Assembly: GCA_026397135.1 (NCBI GenBank)
Contig: JAPLVL010000016.1
Coordinates: 1-40,708 of the forward strand
Length of the DNA: 40,708 nt
DNA from: Candidatus Berkelbacteria bacterium
GTDB lineage: Bacteria > Patescibacteriota > UBA1384 > XYA2-FULL-43-10 > 1-14-0-10-43-13
Reading direction: 5' to 3'
How positions within the stretch are numbered: the stretch's first letter is position 1; every line of letters begins with the position of its first letter. Below, piece by piece: positions 31,780 to 40,535 of the stretch. The position numbers and the translations under genes were made by a program. The notes beneath the pieces were generated by a model. That model was not told where the DNA came from. It was given only the letters and a program-made list of their open reading frames with translations, and made no database searches.

Positions 31780-33876
31780 TTACCCCTGTTCCAATAATTG
31801 CTTTGGATTGGTTGTGATAATCTGATCTTCTGTAAAAGAGGCAACTCCTTTGAAAGCGACATGATTGAGACCAGCAAAGAAGAGGCCTTCGCCAACATCT
31901 GATTCGAGCAAGAGGAATTTTTCGCCCTCGGTTAGATTGAAGACATCACTAACCAGGTTGATTGAGGCAGTCGACTGCTTCATCAAAATCTGCATCGAAG
32001 CGTTGGCGACAACGGCTTTTCCGTAGCGACTAGCCAAGAAATCCTCGACATCCTGACTGATAATAGTGAGCCCGAGATAATATTTGCGGGCGCGTTTGGC
32101 CAGGCCGTGAAGGAATTTTGCCGAGTCTTCGTATTGCATCATCCACCACGCCTCATCCACGATCATAATTCGGCGCTTCATCTCCATGCGGACGCGAGTC
32201 CAAATATAATCGAGGACGGTATAGATAGCGATTGGCCGAAGCTGGTCTTCCAGGTCGCGAACAGAGAAGACGACGAAGCCAGGTTTCAACTCGAAATTGG
32301 TGTGCTGATTGTAAAGGTTGGCAAAGGTGCCCTCGGTAAATTTCGAAAGTCTGGCTTTGAGCGAATCGGTACCCTGAACATTGGAGAGAACATTGTAGAA
32401 ATCCTGAAGAAGTGGTGGCTCGTTTTTCTGACTTTCTGGATCGGTCGTAATATCTTTCAGAGCGTATGCCTCATAAAGGGCTTTGTCCACTATGGCGTCT
32501 TCCTCGGGAGAGAGACCATTGACCATCAGATTGATCAGACCATGAAGTGAAGCAATATTTGAGCGCAAGACATCTTCGCCAGATTCGTCAGGACTGATCG
32601 GAAGCTCAAATGGATTTATTCGTTTGTCTGAATTTAGAGAGATTTCGAGGTAGCTGCCGCCGACAGAATCGCACAGAGTTTTGTACTCGTTTTCTGGATC
32701 AATTACAATTACGTCGGTGCCAAGCATCAGATATCGGAGAGCCTCCAGCTTGACGAAGTAAGATTTACCCGAGCCAGACTTGGCCAAGACAATCGAATTG
32801 GCGTTTTCCAAATTGAAACGGTCGAAGATAATCAGGGAATTGTTGTGTCTGTTGACGCCGTAGAGAATGCCATCATCCTGAGTGAGCTCGCTTGAAGTGA
32901 AAGGAAATGTCGAGGAGAGCGAACCGGTGTCAAGATTGCGCAGTACATTAATTTTGTCTGACATTAGTGGCAAAGTAGTGGCGAATCCTTGTTCCATCTG
33001 GAAGAGAGATTCCTTGGTGAAAATCAACAGTCCGCCAAGAGTTGACTCGAGCTGATCCGTAACAGTACGAAGCTCCTCTGGAGAGTTGGCGTAGAGAGTG
33101 ACATAGAGACCAAATTGGAAAAGTCTGACTTCACCGCGTTGCAAAACATCGCGCAAAGCTTCGACATCACCCAGAGCAGTCTCGAGTTCTGGATCTCTGG
33201 GCTTGTTTTTCTCTGCGTCAATCGAGAGTGTTGACTCGATTTTTCCAACCTGATTTCGCAGCTCGCTCATAACATCCTTTGATTCCAGTGGATGAATATA
33301 CATGGCCAAATCCATCGTGATGTCGTAATTGATGATGGGGGAAAGCCAGTTCGTCTCGATGTAGCGAGGATATGTAAAAACGAAGAGTGTCTTGGCGAAA
33401 TAATTGCCAAGCTGAATATAATTTGGTGTGACAGAGAAGGAAGCGGGCGCTATTATATCGCGGATCGAGGTAACACCATGCTGGAAACTATCATGTTGAA
33501 TTTGCTCAGTTGATTTCTGAGTGTGAAGCAAATTATTAATATTGCCAAGGGCACTACTGCCTACTTCTCTAGCCTTGATATTCTTGGTGGCAATTTCTCT
33601 AGGGTTGGCTGTTTCTACTGCTGGCGGAGTGGTTGGCGCAGGCTCAGCTGGAGATGGATTAGCAGACACAGGTGCAGTCTGATTTTGTACAGCTGACGCT
33701 ACTGGGGCAGGGTTGTTTCCCGTTTGCCAAAACTGCGCTTGAACGCTTGGCGTAGCTGGAGTCGGTGCAGGTGCAGCCGCTGGAGGTGTTGTGGCGGGAG
33801 CTGGGGCGCCCTGCGCGACTGGGGCAGCTGCTGGAGCTGCAGTAGGAGCTAAATTTTGATTGGTTTGATTATCCAT
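31780..33876 (-). CDS. virB4: VirB4-family secretion ATPase
   Basis: The 698-residue protein starts with a ~100-residue Pro/Ala-rich low-complexity segment. A VirB4/TraC-type region and ATPase domain follow. Walker A is AKSGSGKSYF (near residue 364), IDPENEYKTL follows, and Walker B is RIMIVDEAWW (near 565). The later ISQDVEDFL stretch is typical of the family. VirB4 energises pilus assembly and substrate passage at the inner membrane. Its ATG shares an A with the stop of the preceding gene (TAATG). A separate upstream gene supplies a TraC N-domain-like protein, so the usual single protein may be split or duplicated. Confidence 0.93.
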   Translation of the reverse strand: MDNQTNQNLAPTAAPAAAPVAQGAPAPATTPPAAAPAPTPATPSVQAQFWQTGNNPAPVASAVQNQTAPVSANPSPAEPAPTTPPAVETANPREIATKNIKAREVGSSALGNINNLLHTQKSTEQIQHDSFQHGVTSIRDIIAPASFSVTPNYIQLGNYFAKTLFVFTYPRYIETNWLSPIINYDITMDLAMYIHPLESKDVMSELRNQVGKIESTLSIDAEKNKPRDPELETALGDVEALRDVLQRGEVRLFQFGLYVTLYANSPEELRTVTDQLESTLGGLLIFTKESLFQMEQGFATTLPLMSDKINVLRNLDTGSLSSTFPFTSSELTQDDGILYGVNRHNNSLIIFDRFNLENANSIVLAKSGSGKSYFVKLEALRYLMLGTDVIVIDPENEYKTLCDSVGGSYLEISLNSDKRINPFELPISPDESGEDVLRSNIASLHGLINLMVNGLSPEEDAIVDKALYEAYALKDITTDPESQKNEPPLLQDFYNVLSNVQGTDSLKARLSKFTEGTFANLYNQHTNFELKPGFVVFSVRDLEDQLRPIAIYTVLDYIWTRVRMEMKRRIMIVDEAWWMMQYEDSAKFLHGLAKRARKYYLGLTIISQDVEDFLASRYGKAVVANASMQILMKQSTASINLVSDVFNLTEGEKFLLLESDVGEGLFFAGLNHVAFKGVASFTEDQIITTNPKQLLEQG

Positions 33877-34946
33877 TATATTGAAGTGTTAGTTGCAGCT
33901 GGTGGTGTTGAATTTGTGCCGGCAGTTGGATTTGCTGGCTCTCCTGCAGCAGCCCCTGCCTGGCTGGTATCGAGACCAATTCCCGGGGTCGAGACAGAAG
34001 CATCTTGGCCGTATGCGGTACTACCACCGCCGATACTCGCCTGATCGACTGCCAATTTGGCTGGGTCTTTTTGCTGAAGCTCTGCGTTGCTTGGAATTGC
34101 GGCTTGACCATTGACGGCTGGCAAATAGGCTGCCGTCGGTCCTGGGGTTGCACCAGGTTTGTTCGGAGAATCTTGAAGTCGTGCCTCGATATCTTGGCGT
34201 TGCTTTTCCATAATCTGTTCGGTATTGTCAACCATTCTGCGTTCAGAAACATCAACATTTTCGCTCTGAGCGTTTGCGCCGCCGCTGGCAATAATCGGAG
34301 CAGCTAATTCACTGGCATTGGCCAGCCGCTCCTTGGATGATTCGCCCGGATTGTAAATCTCGTAGAAAAGTTCGATTGCTTCTTCGGTCGAGAGCTGGGA
34401 ACAGCGCAAACCGAGAGAGCCAAGCCCCGAAGCGACGACATTGGCGTATTCAAAAAGTTTTTCGGTGGCGCCTTCGAACTCCTGATCAGAAATCTTGATT
34501 TGGTCGAAGACATGGGCCTTGGTCCCAAATAATTTGTCGACAACATTGACCTGCTTGGGTGCAGTCATCGTGGAATATGAAACACAGACATAAAAAGTCT
34601 TCTTCATAATGTTGGCAATATTGATCAGCTTGCTTACAAATTCAACATAATCAAGAGATTGGAGCTTGATCAATTCGTTTTGCTGTTTTTCGGCGATACC
34701 CTTGATTCTCTCGAGATACGGAGTCAGATCCAGCCTCTTGGAGCGGATCAAAATTTGAATCGGAAAATGGAGAGAGTTTAGGAAACTTTGATATTGGAAG
34801 ATCATGGCGTTTTGCTCATTTTCGCTTTTCAGGGCGAAATTTGTCGCTGCCACCATCAAAATCAAGCGATAGCTTCCGTCTTTGTCGATCAGAACGCCAT
34901 CCTTGATCCCGGCGATTTCGATAGATTGTTGTGTGGAATATGCCAT
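33876..34946 (-). CDS. VirB4/TraC N-domain-like protein
   Basis: The 356-residue product has an ordered first ~240 residues: IEIAGIKDGVLIDKDGSYRLIL, then FQYQSFLNSLHFPIQILIRS and repeated helices. This resembles the N-terminal non-ATPase part of TraC/VirB4 proteins. The last ~110 residues are Ala/Pro/Gly/Thr-rich and disordered, like the N-terminus of the next protein. No Walker motif is present. No ribosome site is visible, but the start is one base after the PrgI-like stop and the end overlaps virB4 (TAATG), so all three are translationally coupled. It probably forms a complex with VirB4. Confidence 0.8.
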   Translation of the reverse strand: MAYSTQQSIEIAGIKDGVLIDKDGSYRLILMVAATNFALKSENEQNAMIFQYQSFLNSLHFPIQILIRSKRLDLTPYLERIKGIAEKQQNELIKLQSLDYVEFVSKLINIANIMKKTFYVCVSYSTMTAPKQVNVVDKLFGTKAHVFDQIKISDQEFEGATEKLFEYANVVASGLGSLGLRCSQLSTEEAIELFYEIYNPGESSKERLANASELAAPIIASGGANAQSENVDVSERRMVDNTEQIMEKQRQDIEARLQDSPNKPGATPGPTAAYLPAVNGQAAIPSNAELQQKDPAKLAVDQASIGGGSTAYGQDASVSTPGIGLDTSQAGAAAGEPANPTAGTNSTPPAATNTSI

Positions 34947-34947
34947 A

Positions 34948-35367
34948 TTATTGCCGAGTAATTAATTTCTGATTTGGCGAATCAACCGCTCTGGCAGCGG
35001 CCAATATTTCTTCGCGTGAAATTTCTTTGTGTTGGAAGGTCGGTGCGGCCTTCTCTGCGTGGTAAATTTCAACTTGCAGATCGGAATCACCGCCCTGTTG
35101 CCACGATCGCTGTTTGGGTGAACCGATGAAGGCGATTGCCGAAAGGAAAAATGAGAGAAATGGGCGTTCGTTTATCTTGACGAAGTCGAGGCAAATGACA
35201 AAAAGGGCGACAGGTGCCATCGCTGCATAGTTGTAGGGATTGGGGACGGCGTTGAAGAGCCAATAGCACACGCCAAAACCGATTACCGCGTATACGAACT
35301 GAACCATTGATAATGGGCCAATGATCCGGTCTTTGATGTCGATATTCTGTGGGACCTTAAATCTCAA
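34948..35367 (-). CDS. PrgI-family (VirB3-like) inner-membrane protein
   Basis: The 139-residue protein opens with FKVPQNIDIKDRIIGPLSMVQF, the characteristic PrgI-family start. Two membrane helices follow (FVYAVIGFGVCYWLF and YAAMAPVALFVICLDFV), then the INERPFLSFF turn and a soluble tail. PrgI/VirB3 proteins bind VirB4 at the membrane. The start codon is TTG (35367-35365), supported by a strong GAGGAGGG six bases upstream and by the family N-terminus. It is the first gene of the operon and has a promoter just upstream. Confidence 0.9.
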   Translation of the reverse strand: MRFKVPQNIDIKDRIIGPLSMVQFVYAVIGFGVCYWLFNAVPNPYNYAAMAPVALFVICLDFVKINERPFLSFFLSAIAFIGSPKQRSWQQGGDSDLQVEIYHAEKAAPTFQHKEISREEILAAARAVDSPNQKLITRQ

Positions 35368-35398
35368 AAAACCCTCCTCTTCAAAAATGGCTACTTAA

Positions 35399-35427
35399 AT
35401 TTTAACCAATATTAACAAAAAAGTAAA
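35399..35427 (-). promoter_or_regulatory. probable promoter of the right-hand secretion operon
   Basis: On the minus strand, TTTACT (35422-35427) and TAAAAT (35399-35404) are 17 bases apart. Initiation near 35391 gives a leader of about 24 bases that contains the GAGGAGGG ribosome site. It would drive all seven genes down to the terminator at 18588-18617. Confidence 0.6.
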
Positions 35428-35451
35428 ATAGATAATTTCAGAAAATAATGT

Positions 35452-35493
35452 TTGGATCCCCGGTCCAAATTGTTGTTTGCCCGAGGATGACAA
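35452..35493. repeat. imperfect palindromic REP-like element
   Basis: GGATCCCCGGTCCAAA and TTTGCCCGAGGATGA form an imperfect hairpin around a short T/G loop. The GGATCC...GGATGACA ends resemble common bacterial interspersed palindromes. It lies in the 390-base gap between the divergent PrgI-like and HExxH genes. The rest of that gap holds the operon promoter, another palindrome at 35631 and A+T-rich sequence. Confidence 0.55.
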
Positions 35494-35630
35494 AATTGCT
35501 TTTTCGCTTTTAGCTTTCATTTTTTAGCTCCTTTGGACTATTTAAGACTGTTCAGGATTTATCAGTCATGTATTGATTTCTTGTTTAATCTAGACTTTAA
35601 TTAAGTAATAGGATTTACAAAACCACGGAG

Positions 35631-35704
35631 ATCAAGCTTTAGCTTGCTGGGATCAAATATTGATCGCAAATTATACTTTACTCCAACAAACTAAAGTTTG
35701 GTCT
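35631..35704. repeat. palindromic element, second copy of the 18503 type
   Basis: The left arm ATCAAGCTTTAGCTTGCTGG (35631-35650) pairs imperfectly with the right arm at 35683-35704. The right arm contains the 19-mer also present at 18555-18573. Both copies are intergenic and of nearly equal length (74 bases), although the sequence between the arms differs. Confidence 0.7.
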
Positions 35705-35757
35705 ACGAGTGGGCGCGTAAGTCCTGAAGTTAATAATAAATACGAAGAGGAGATATT

Positions 35758-37245
35758 ATGGTTGAAGCAAGTGGTAAGCCAGACGAAGCAGCAGTAGATC
35801 CACAGGTCGAAGAAACAGAAGGCGCAGAGACCGAAGGCGAAGGAAAAGGCAAAACTGAAGAAGCTGATACCGCCAGTCCCGAAGCGGCAGCCAAGTCCAA
35901 GGAAAGTCGCAAGCGCCGAACCAAGGAAGCAGACGAGAAAGTCTTTGCCGAAATCCTCGACATGACGGCTGAGGGTCAAATTGATCAGGATATCGCCAAA
36001 TTGGCTGAGAAACATTTAATCGAAAAGGGTGAGCTTGACCCGGCGGCGGCAGCCGAAAGCGGCAAACTACTCCAACTGCTCCTAACAGACAAGAAATATA
36101 GTGAAGCTCTCTCTCAACTTGATAATTTGAGTGCCGGACGAAAGAAAGAAATTCTTCGTTCTCTCTGCCTGCCAGTATTGAACGGACACTTGACCGCAGA
36201 AGATATTACTAGACTCATTCCAAACGGAGTGAAAATCCTGACAGCTGCTGAAATGGCTCACGCCAAAGCAGCCAATGGTTGTGATGGAGTTGCCTTCTTC
36301 GACAAGGGGCAGATTGTCCTAACCGAAGAAGCGATGAAGACAGGGAAAGCCAAGCAGCCGGACGGTACCGAGGTGATACTTGACCCCAACTATTTTGAGC
36401 ATCTAATGTGTCACGAGATGGGTCATGCTGTCGTTGATGGCAATATTTTGAAGGGCGAGACAAAGGAAAGTCTAAACGAGCAGATGAGCGGCAAAGAACC
36501 TAAATTTTCATCTGAAATGCTGAAGATGACACGGGAAATTCTCGACCAAGCCGAAGCGATCAAAGATACTCAGCCTGCCTTCATCCGTTTTTATCTTGAT
36601 CGACTGAAATTTGTCGATTCTGATTTCGGCCAGTTAAATCCCGCGCAGCAGAAATCGATGGGTGGACTCGAAGGATACCGCAATGTTCGCCGCTATCGAG
36701 TTGCAAACGAAATTATTGGTGACTATGCCGGCCTCTATATGAAATCGGACGGCAGTTTCGACGATTTTGTCGACAAAAGTCTAGATATGGCAGACAAGGA
36801 TGGTTTGGCCAATTTCTTGATCACAAACCTGAAGGAACAGGGTGCTGATGCTGGGACAGCCGCACATATTGCCAAGACCAAGATCAAAGAATTAAGTGCC
36901 GCTATGAAGGCGGGAACAGAGACGATGGATTCTATCAGAGCCAAGTCACCAGAGATGGCGACGCTTCTTGGTAGTTATCAGGCTTTCTATGGCGAACTTT
37001 CAACTAAATTCAAGACTGCGACCAAAGGTCAGGCAAAGGCAGCCGAGAAAGACAAAAGTCTCTTTGATCTCGATGAGTCTGATATGGACTTTTTGGGCGG
37101 GGGTGGCGGCAACTACGAGCCGGGCCTCAGCTCTCCTAGCAGCACAGCCAAGGGCGAGGAAAAGGGTTCTGGCAGCATTGCAAATGAATTTGGTGCATTG
37201 ATCAAAGCAATCTCAGAAGAAACCTTTGGCCCGCTAGCCAAATAA
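35758..37245 (+). CDS. HExxH zincin-like metallopeptidase, candidate secreted effector
   Basis: The 495-residue protein has no signal peptide or membrane helix. Residues 1-60 are highly charged and disordered (Glu/Ala-rich, then KSRKRRTKEADEK-like basic). A helical region follows. The catalytic motif FEHLMCHEMGHAVVDG has HEMGH at 219-223, and a later NEIIGDYAG (Glu318) is a plausible third zinc ligand of a gluzincin. The C-terminus has a Gly5 run and a Ser/Gly-rich linker. I recognise no specific family. It is transcribed opposite to all neighbouring secretion genes, with its own ribosome site (GAGGAG). Location and lack of signal suggest either a cytosolic protease of the system or a substrate exported by it. 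Confidence 0.85.
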   Translation: MVEASGKPDEAAVDPQVEETEGAETEGEGKGKTEEADTASPEAAAKSKESRKRRTKEADEKVFAEILDMTAEGQIDQDIAKLAEKHLIEKGELDPAAAAESGKLLQLLLTDKKYSEALSQLDNLSAGRKKEILRSLCLPVLNGHLTAEDITRLIPNGVKILTAAEMAHAKAANGCDGVAFFDKGQIVLTEEAMKTGKAKQPDGTEVILDPNYFEHLMCHEMGHAVVDGNILKGETKESLNEQMSGKEPKFSSEMLKMTREILDQAEAIKDTQPAFIRFYLDRLKFVDSDFGQLNPAQQKSMGGLEGYRNVRRYRVANEIIGDYAGLYMKSDGSFDDFVDKSLDMADKDGLANFLITNLKEQGADAGTAAHIAKTKIKELSAAMKAGTETMDSIRAKSPEMATLLGSYQAFYGELSTKFKTATKGQAKAAEKDKSLFDLDESDMDFLGGGGGNYEPGLSSPSSTAKGEEKGSGSIANEFGALIKAISEETFGPLAK

Positions 37246-37278
37246 CGGCTAGTAGTTACAAGTTTATCAAGTTATAAA

Positions 37279-37311
37279 GCGACGAAGTCGTCCCAGCGCA
37301 GGCTGGGATCC
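37279..37311. repeat. double-hairpin REP-like element
   Basis: CGAC-GAA-GTCG (37280-37290) is followed directly by CCCAGC-GCAG-GCTGGG (37292-37307) and GATCC. The tandem-hairpin format is typical of interspersed palindromes. It lies between the HExxH gene and the convergent VirB6-like gene. Confidence 0.6.
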
Positions 37312-37388
37312 AAAAATAGTAAGATTATAAAGTCTGAAAGAGTCTGAAAAAGCTAAAAGCCAGGATTAATTAGTCAGGATTCAGAACA

Positions 37389-37421
37389 GAAAAACCGCCC
37401 CGAGGAATTGGAGCGGTTTTT
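37389..37421. terminator. bidirectional intrinsic terminator
   Basis: AAAAACCGCCCC (37390-37401) pairs with GGAGCGGTTTTT (37410-37421) with one mismatch. It stops the HExxH gene on plus and the VirB6-like operon on minus. Confidence 0.85.
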
Positions 37422-37436
37422 CATATAAATATGTGG

Positions 37437-40400
37437 CTAGAAGCTTCCGCGAGATGGGGGTGGTGGGGGCGGTTTCGGTTTGCCAATCATCTCTGCCATC
37501 TTGGGATTAGTCGAGGGTCTGCTCATTGGCGAATTACCCGCCACATGAGTCTGGCTTGAGCCGCCACCGATATTGGTATTAGAAACAGTCGTGTTGTTGT
37601 TTATATTGTTGACAACCTTCATCTCACCAGGCATATCGGCCTTGAAATGCATTTCGCCTGAGCGAGCTGCCATTGCTTTGGCGATATTATCTCCCAATCT
37701 CTTCTGGAAATTTGGATCACTCCAGACATTTTGGAGTGAGTCACGATTGACATCTTTGCCAACGGAGCTAGCAGTTGCGACAATTCCAGCCCTGACCTCT
37801 TGGGGAGTGAAATCCTTGTGTGTCTGGCCTGACTGCGAGGCAATATTGCGAGCCAGTTCGTTAACCGTCCTCGTCAGTTCGTGAATAGGCATCTCGAGGT
37901 GTTCAGCACCACTGTCAGCAGAACCAGAACCACTATTATGTGATTGAGCTGAAATGTTTTCGGCATGGCCTGTGGAGCCGGCCGGCATATTATTTAGAGC
38001 GTTCTGCATCATACTGGCAACATTCCCTTCTGATCCCAAACCGGCAACTTGGCCAGCTGGATGCGACATACTTGTAGCCTGATTTACAGTTGCGGTCATC
38101 GCATTTTGAGGAATATTCGCATTGTCAGTGATAGTTCTGGAAGTCGCTCGTCTCTCGGCAGCGACACGGACCGCTTCGAGTTCACCATGAGTCTCTGTAT
38201 CACCCTTGGCCTTCAAATAATCACCCAGGTCCTGGCCTTTGGCCGGACCGCCACCGCGTTTCTGAAATTCTTTCATCCCAACCTTGACGTCTTGAACGAG
38301 TGTAGTCATTCTAGCTTCGTCCTCATTCTTCTTGCCGGCATCCTTGCCGAAATCATCCATGCCGAGGTGTTTGGTCGCAATTTCCTTCAGCCTGCTGTCG
38401 TCGGCTGCTGTCCGATCCTTCTTTCCTAATATACTTTGTGCCTCGGTCAAAGCTTGACCGGTCATCGGCTTGGCTCCACCCGTTTTTTCGAAGACTTGCT
38501 GAGCTGTATGCATTCCGCGCAGAGAGTCGGAAGATGTTTTTATTTCCTCGCCAAGCGAGTCCTTGACTCTTCCGGACCTTGCTTCCTTCATTGTGTCAAA
38601 GGCTTCGTGTAGGAGCTTCTTGCTGCCATCATCGAGGTGTTCCGTCACGCCCTTGTGTTCCCGTGTGTATTCATCAAAAGATTTCTTCCCGCCGGAAGCG
38701 GCTCTGGCCATTTCCTCTGCGGTTTTGTCCCCGACAATCCCGGACATAAACTTCGCTGCTTGCTTCTCTTTGTCAGTATAATGGTAGGGATTGTTAATTG
38801 GTGGTGCGACTGGCGCAACAGGGGAATTCGGGCCCTGCCAAGCGCCGGTATAAGTAGCCGGTCTAGTATTGCCGCCCCCAGGATTCGCTCCGAAGTTTTG
38901 TGGTCCTGGCTGCCCATTCCCGACAGGAGGAGCAGGAGCAGGTCCAGCACCAGAATTTCTACCGGTAGGAGGAGCAGGAGAAGGCGCAGCAGGATCAAAC
39001 ACATATCGGTTGCTTCCCGGGCTGTTATATTCCGTTTCCAAATCTTGTCGAGTTCTGTTATTTCGTGAAAAATTAATGAAATTTTTAGTTATACCTTCGG
39101 TTAATACGGCAGCGCTTTCGTCAGCAAGTCCACCATTTTTTCCTCCGAGCCCACCGTATTGGAGAAGTAAGTTCGAAGTTCCAGTAGTAGCCAAAATTTG
39201 TCTTAGAGCAGCTCTTTGTTTTGAATTGGAAGCTGTTGTTTGCCAGTTATCACCAAGAATTTGTCTCATCTGTTCTTCAAGTTTTCTTGCACGCCGATCC
39301 ATCCCGGGACTTAAAGCAGCTCCAAGTAAAGTATCTTCGACTTTAACCATTCTTTTCGCAGCGTCATCCGGTTGCATGAACTTTAATGTATCTTCGTGCC
39401 GAGCTTGAGCGCCTTCAATCCTACCTGGCTGCCCACTTAATCGTTGGTATGTACCAGTCTTTACGGCTGCCTTGCCCAAGCTTGCATTGAAGGCATCCCG
39501 CTTTTTCTTTCTGGCTTCAAATTGACCGGGGACATTGACGACACCACCAGTAGCATTTAGAAATCTTCCGAATTGGTGTCCGAGAGACCCCTCGACATTT
39601 TTTTTCATAAGATTCTGCCCGGCTAGCGACAACCTGCTGCCAGCGCCACCAAGTTGCTTGTATCCAAATTTTGGTATTCCGACAGCTGCTTTCTTGCCCA
39701 AATTGCCCCAAGTCGTCATGACACCGCCGAGCTTGAATGGTGAAGTTATAGCCATGTATCCACAGACACAAGCGATGGTAAATTTGAAGACTATACCCAT
39801 GAGTGAGTCATCAAACATGACGATGAAGAGGGCGCCAAGTCGTAGGAAAATAAATGACATGACTGGGGCAAAGATCCATTTGGCTGCCGTGGAGAACCAC
39901 TGATTGAAGAGACTCTTGGTCTGAGGAAGTACCATCATCATGAAGGCGAGAGGAGCGATCACAATCAGGAAATAGATCATGAAGACACGGATAATGAAGA
40001 GGAAGGTCAAAACAACAATAATAATCAGATAAGCAAGTCCGAGTATAGGGTTAATGACGCCAGGATTAAACCATCGCTCAGGGTCATTCATGTCCCAAGG
40101 TTTCTCTAGAATCTTTCCGGTTAACTGTTGGAATTGATCGAGGGCCTTCCCTCCACCAATGGCGAAGGTGATCAACATGTTGGCGGCGTCAACCATGACC
40201 TGGACGATCAGATAACTGAAGTTGGCGGCGATGATGGCCAGAATCAGTGATGGCAACATCTTCTTGATGCCATAGGTATTTACATTTATCCGCAGGATTT
40301 CTGCGAAGGCTATCATAATGATGATCAGGATGCCAAAGCCGTTGACGGCAGTCAGAAAATAGCTCCAGGCGGTGTGAAGGCCATTATCCTCCTTTAGCTG

Positions 40401-40535
40401 CAGGGTTAAGTTCTTCATCTCCATGGCGTGAGCAGATGTTGGGATAGCAAAGCTGAGGACGACAAACAAAAACAGAAGCGAACCGAGTGTGGCCTTCAGA
40501 AGTTTGAGATTGTAAATTTGTGATTTCTTTGACAT
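37437..40535 (-). CDS. VirB6/TrbL-like channel protein with very long C-terminal tail
   Basis: The 1032-residue protein begins with a signal-like hydrophobic segment ending in a TSAHA-ME site. About six or seven further membrane helices lie between residues 55 and 275. The pattern, including the helix-rich IRVFMIYFLIVIAPLAFMMM segment followed by QTKSLFNQWFSTAAKWIFAPV, is typical of VirB6/TrbL-type inner-membrane components. The remaining ~700 residues are hydrophilic. They include a Pro/Gly-rich stretch near 500-570, charged helices, Asn/Thr-rich repeats near 980 and a Pro-rich end (KPPPPPPSRGSF). Such tails are known in extended VirB6 proteins of some intracellular bacteria. Its ATG overlaps the preceding stop as TAATG. 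Confidence 0.88.
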   Translation of the reverse strand: MSKKSQIYNLKLLKATLGSLLFLFVVLSFAIPTSAHAMEMKNLTLQLKEDNGLHTAWSYFLTAVNGFGILIIIMIAFAEILRINVNTYGIKKMLPSLILAIIAANFSYLIVQVMVDAANMLITFAIGGGKALDQFQQLTGKILEKPWDMNDPERWFNPGVINPILGLAYLIIIVVLTFLFIIRVFMIYFLIVIAPLAFMMMVLPQTKSLFNQWFSTAAKWIFAPVMSFIFLRLGALFIVMFDDSLMGIVFKFTIACVCGYMAITSPFKLGGVMTTWGNLGKKAAVGIPKFGYKQLGGAGSRLSLAGQNLMKKNVEGSLGHQFGRFLNATGGVVNVPGQFEARKKKRDAFNASLGKAAVKTGTYQRLSGQPGRIEGAQARHEDTLKFMQPDDAAKRMVKVEDTLLGAALSPGMDRRARKLEEQMRQILGDNWQTTASNSKQRAALRQILATTGTSNLLLQYGGLGGKNGGLADESAAVLTEGITKNFINFSRNNRTRQDLETEYNSPGSNRYVFDPAAPSPAPPTGRNSGAGPAPAPPVGNGQPGPQNFGANPGGGNTRPATYTGAWQGPNSPVAPVAPPINNPYHYTDKEKQAAKFMSGIVGDKTAEEMARAASGGKKSFDEYTREHKGVTEHLDDGSKKLLHEAFDTMKEARSGRVKDSLGEEIKTSSDSLRGMHTAQQVFEKTGGAKPMTGQALTEAQSILGKKDRTAADDSRLKEIATKHLGMDDFGKDAGKKNEDEARMTTLVQDVKVGMKEFQKRGGGPAKGQDLGDYLKAKGDTETHGELEAVRVAAERRATSRTITDNANIPQNAMTATVNQATSMSHPAGQVAGLGSEGNVASMMQNALNNMPAGSTGHAENISAQSHNSGSGSADSGAEHLEMPIHELTRTVNELARNIASQSGQTHKDFTPQEVRAGIVATASSVGKDVNRDSLQNVWSDPNFQKRLGDNIAKAMAARSGEMHFKADMPGEMKVVNNINNNTTVSNTNIGGGSSQTHVAGNSPMSRPSTNPKMAEMIGKPKPPPPPPSRGSF

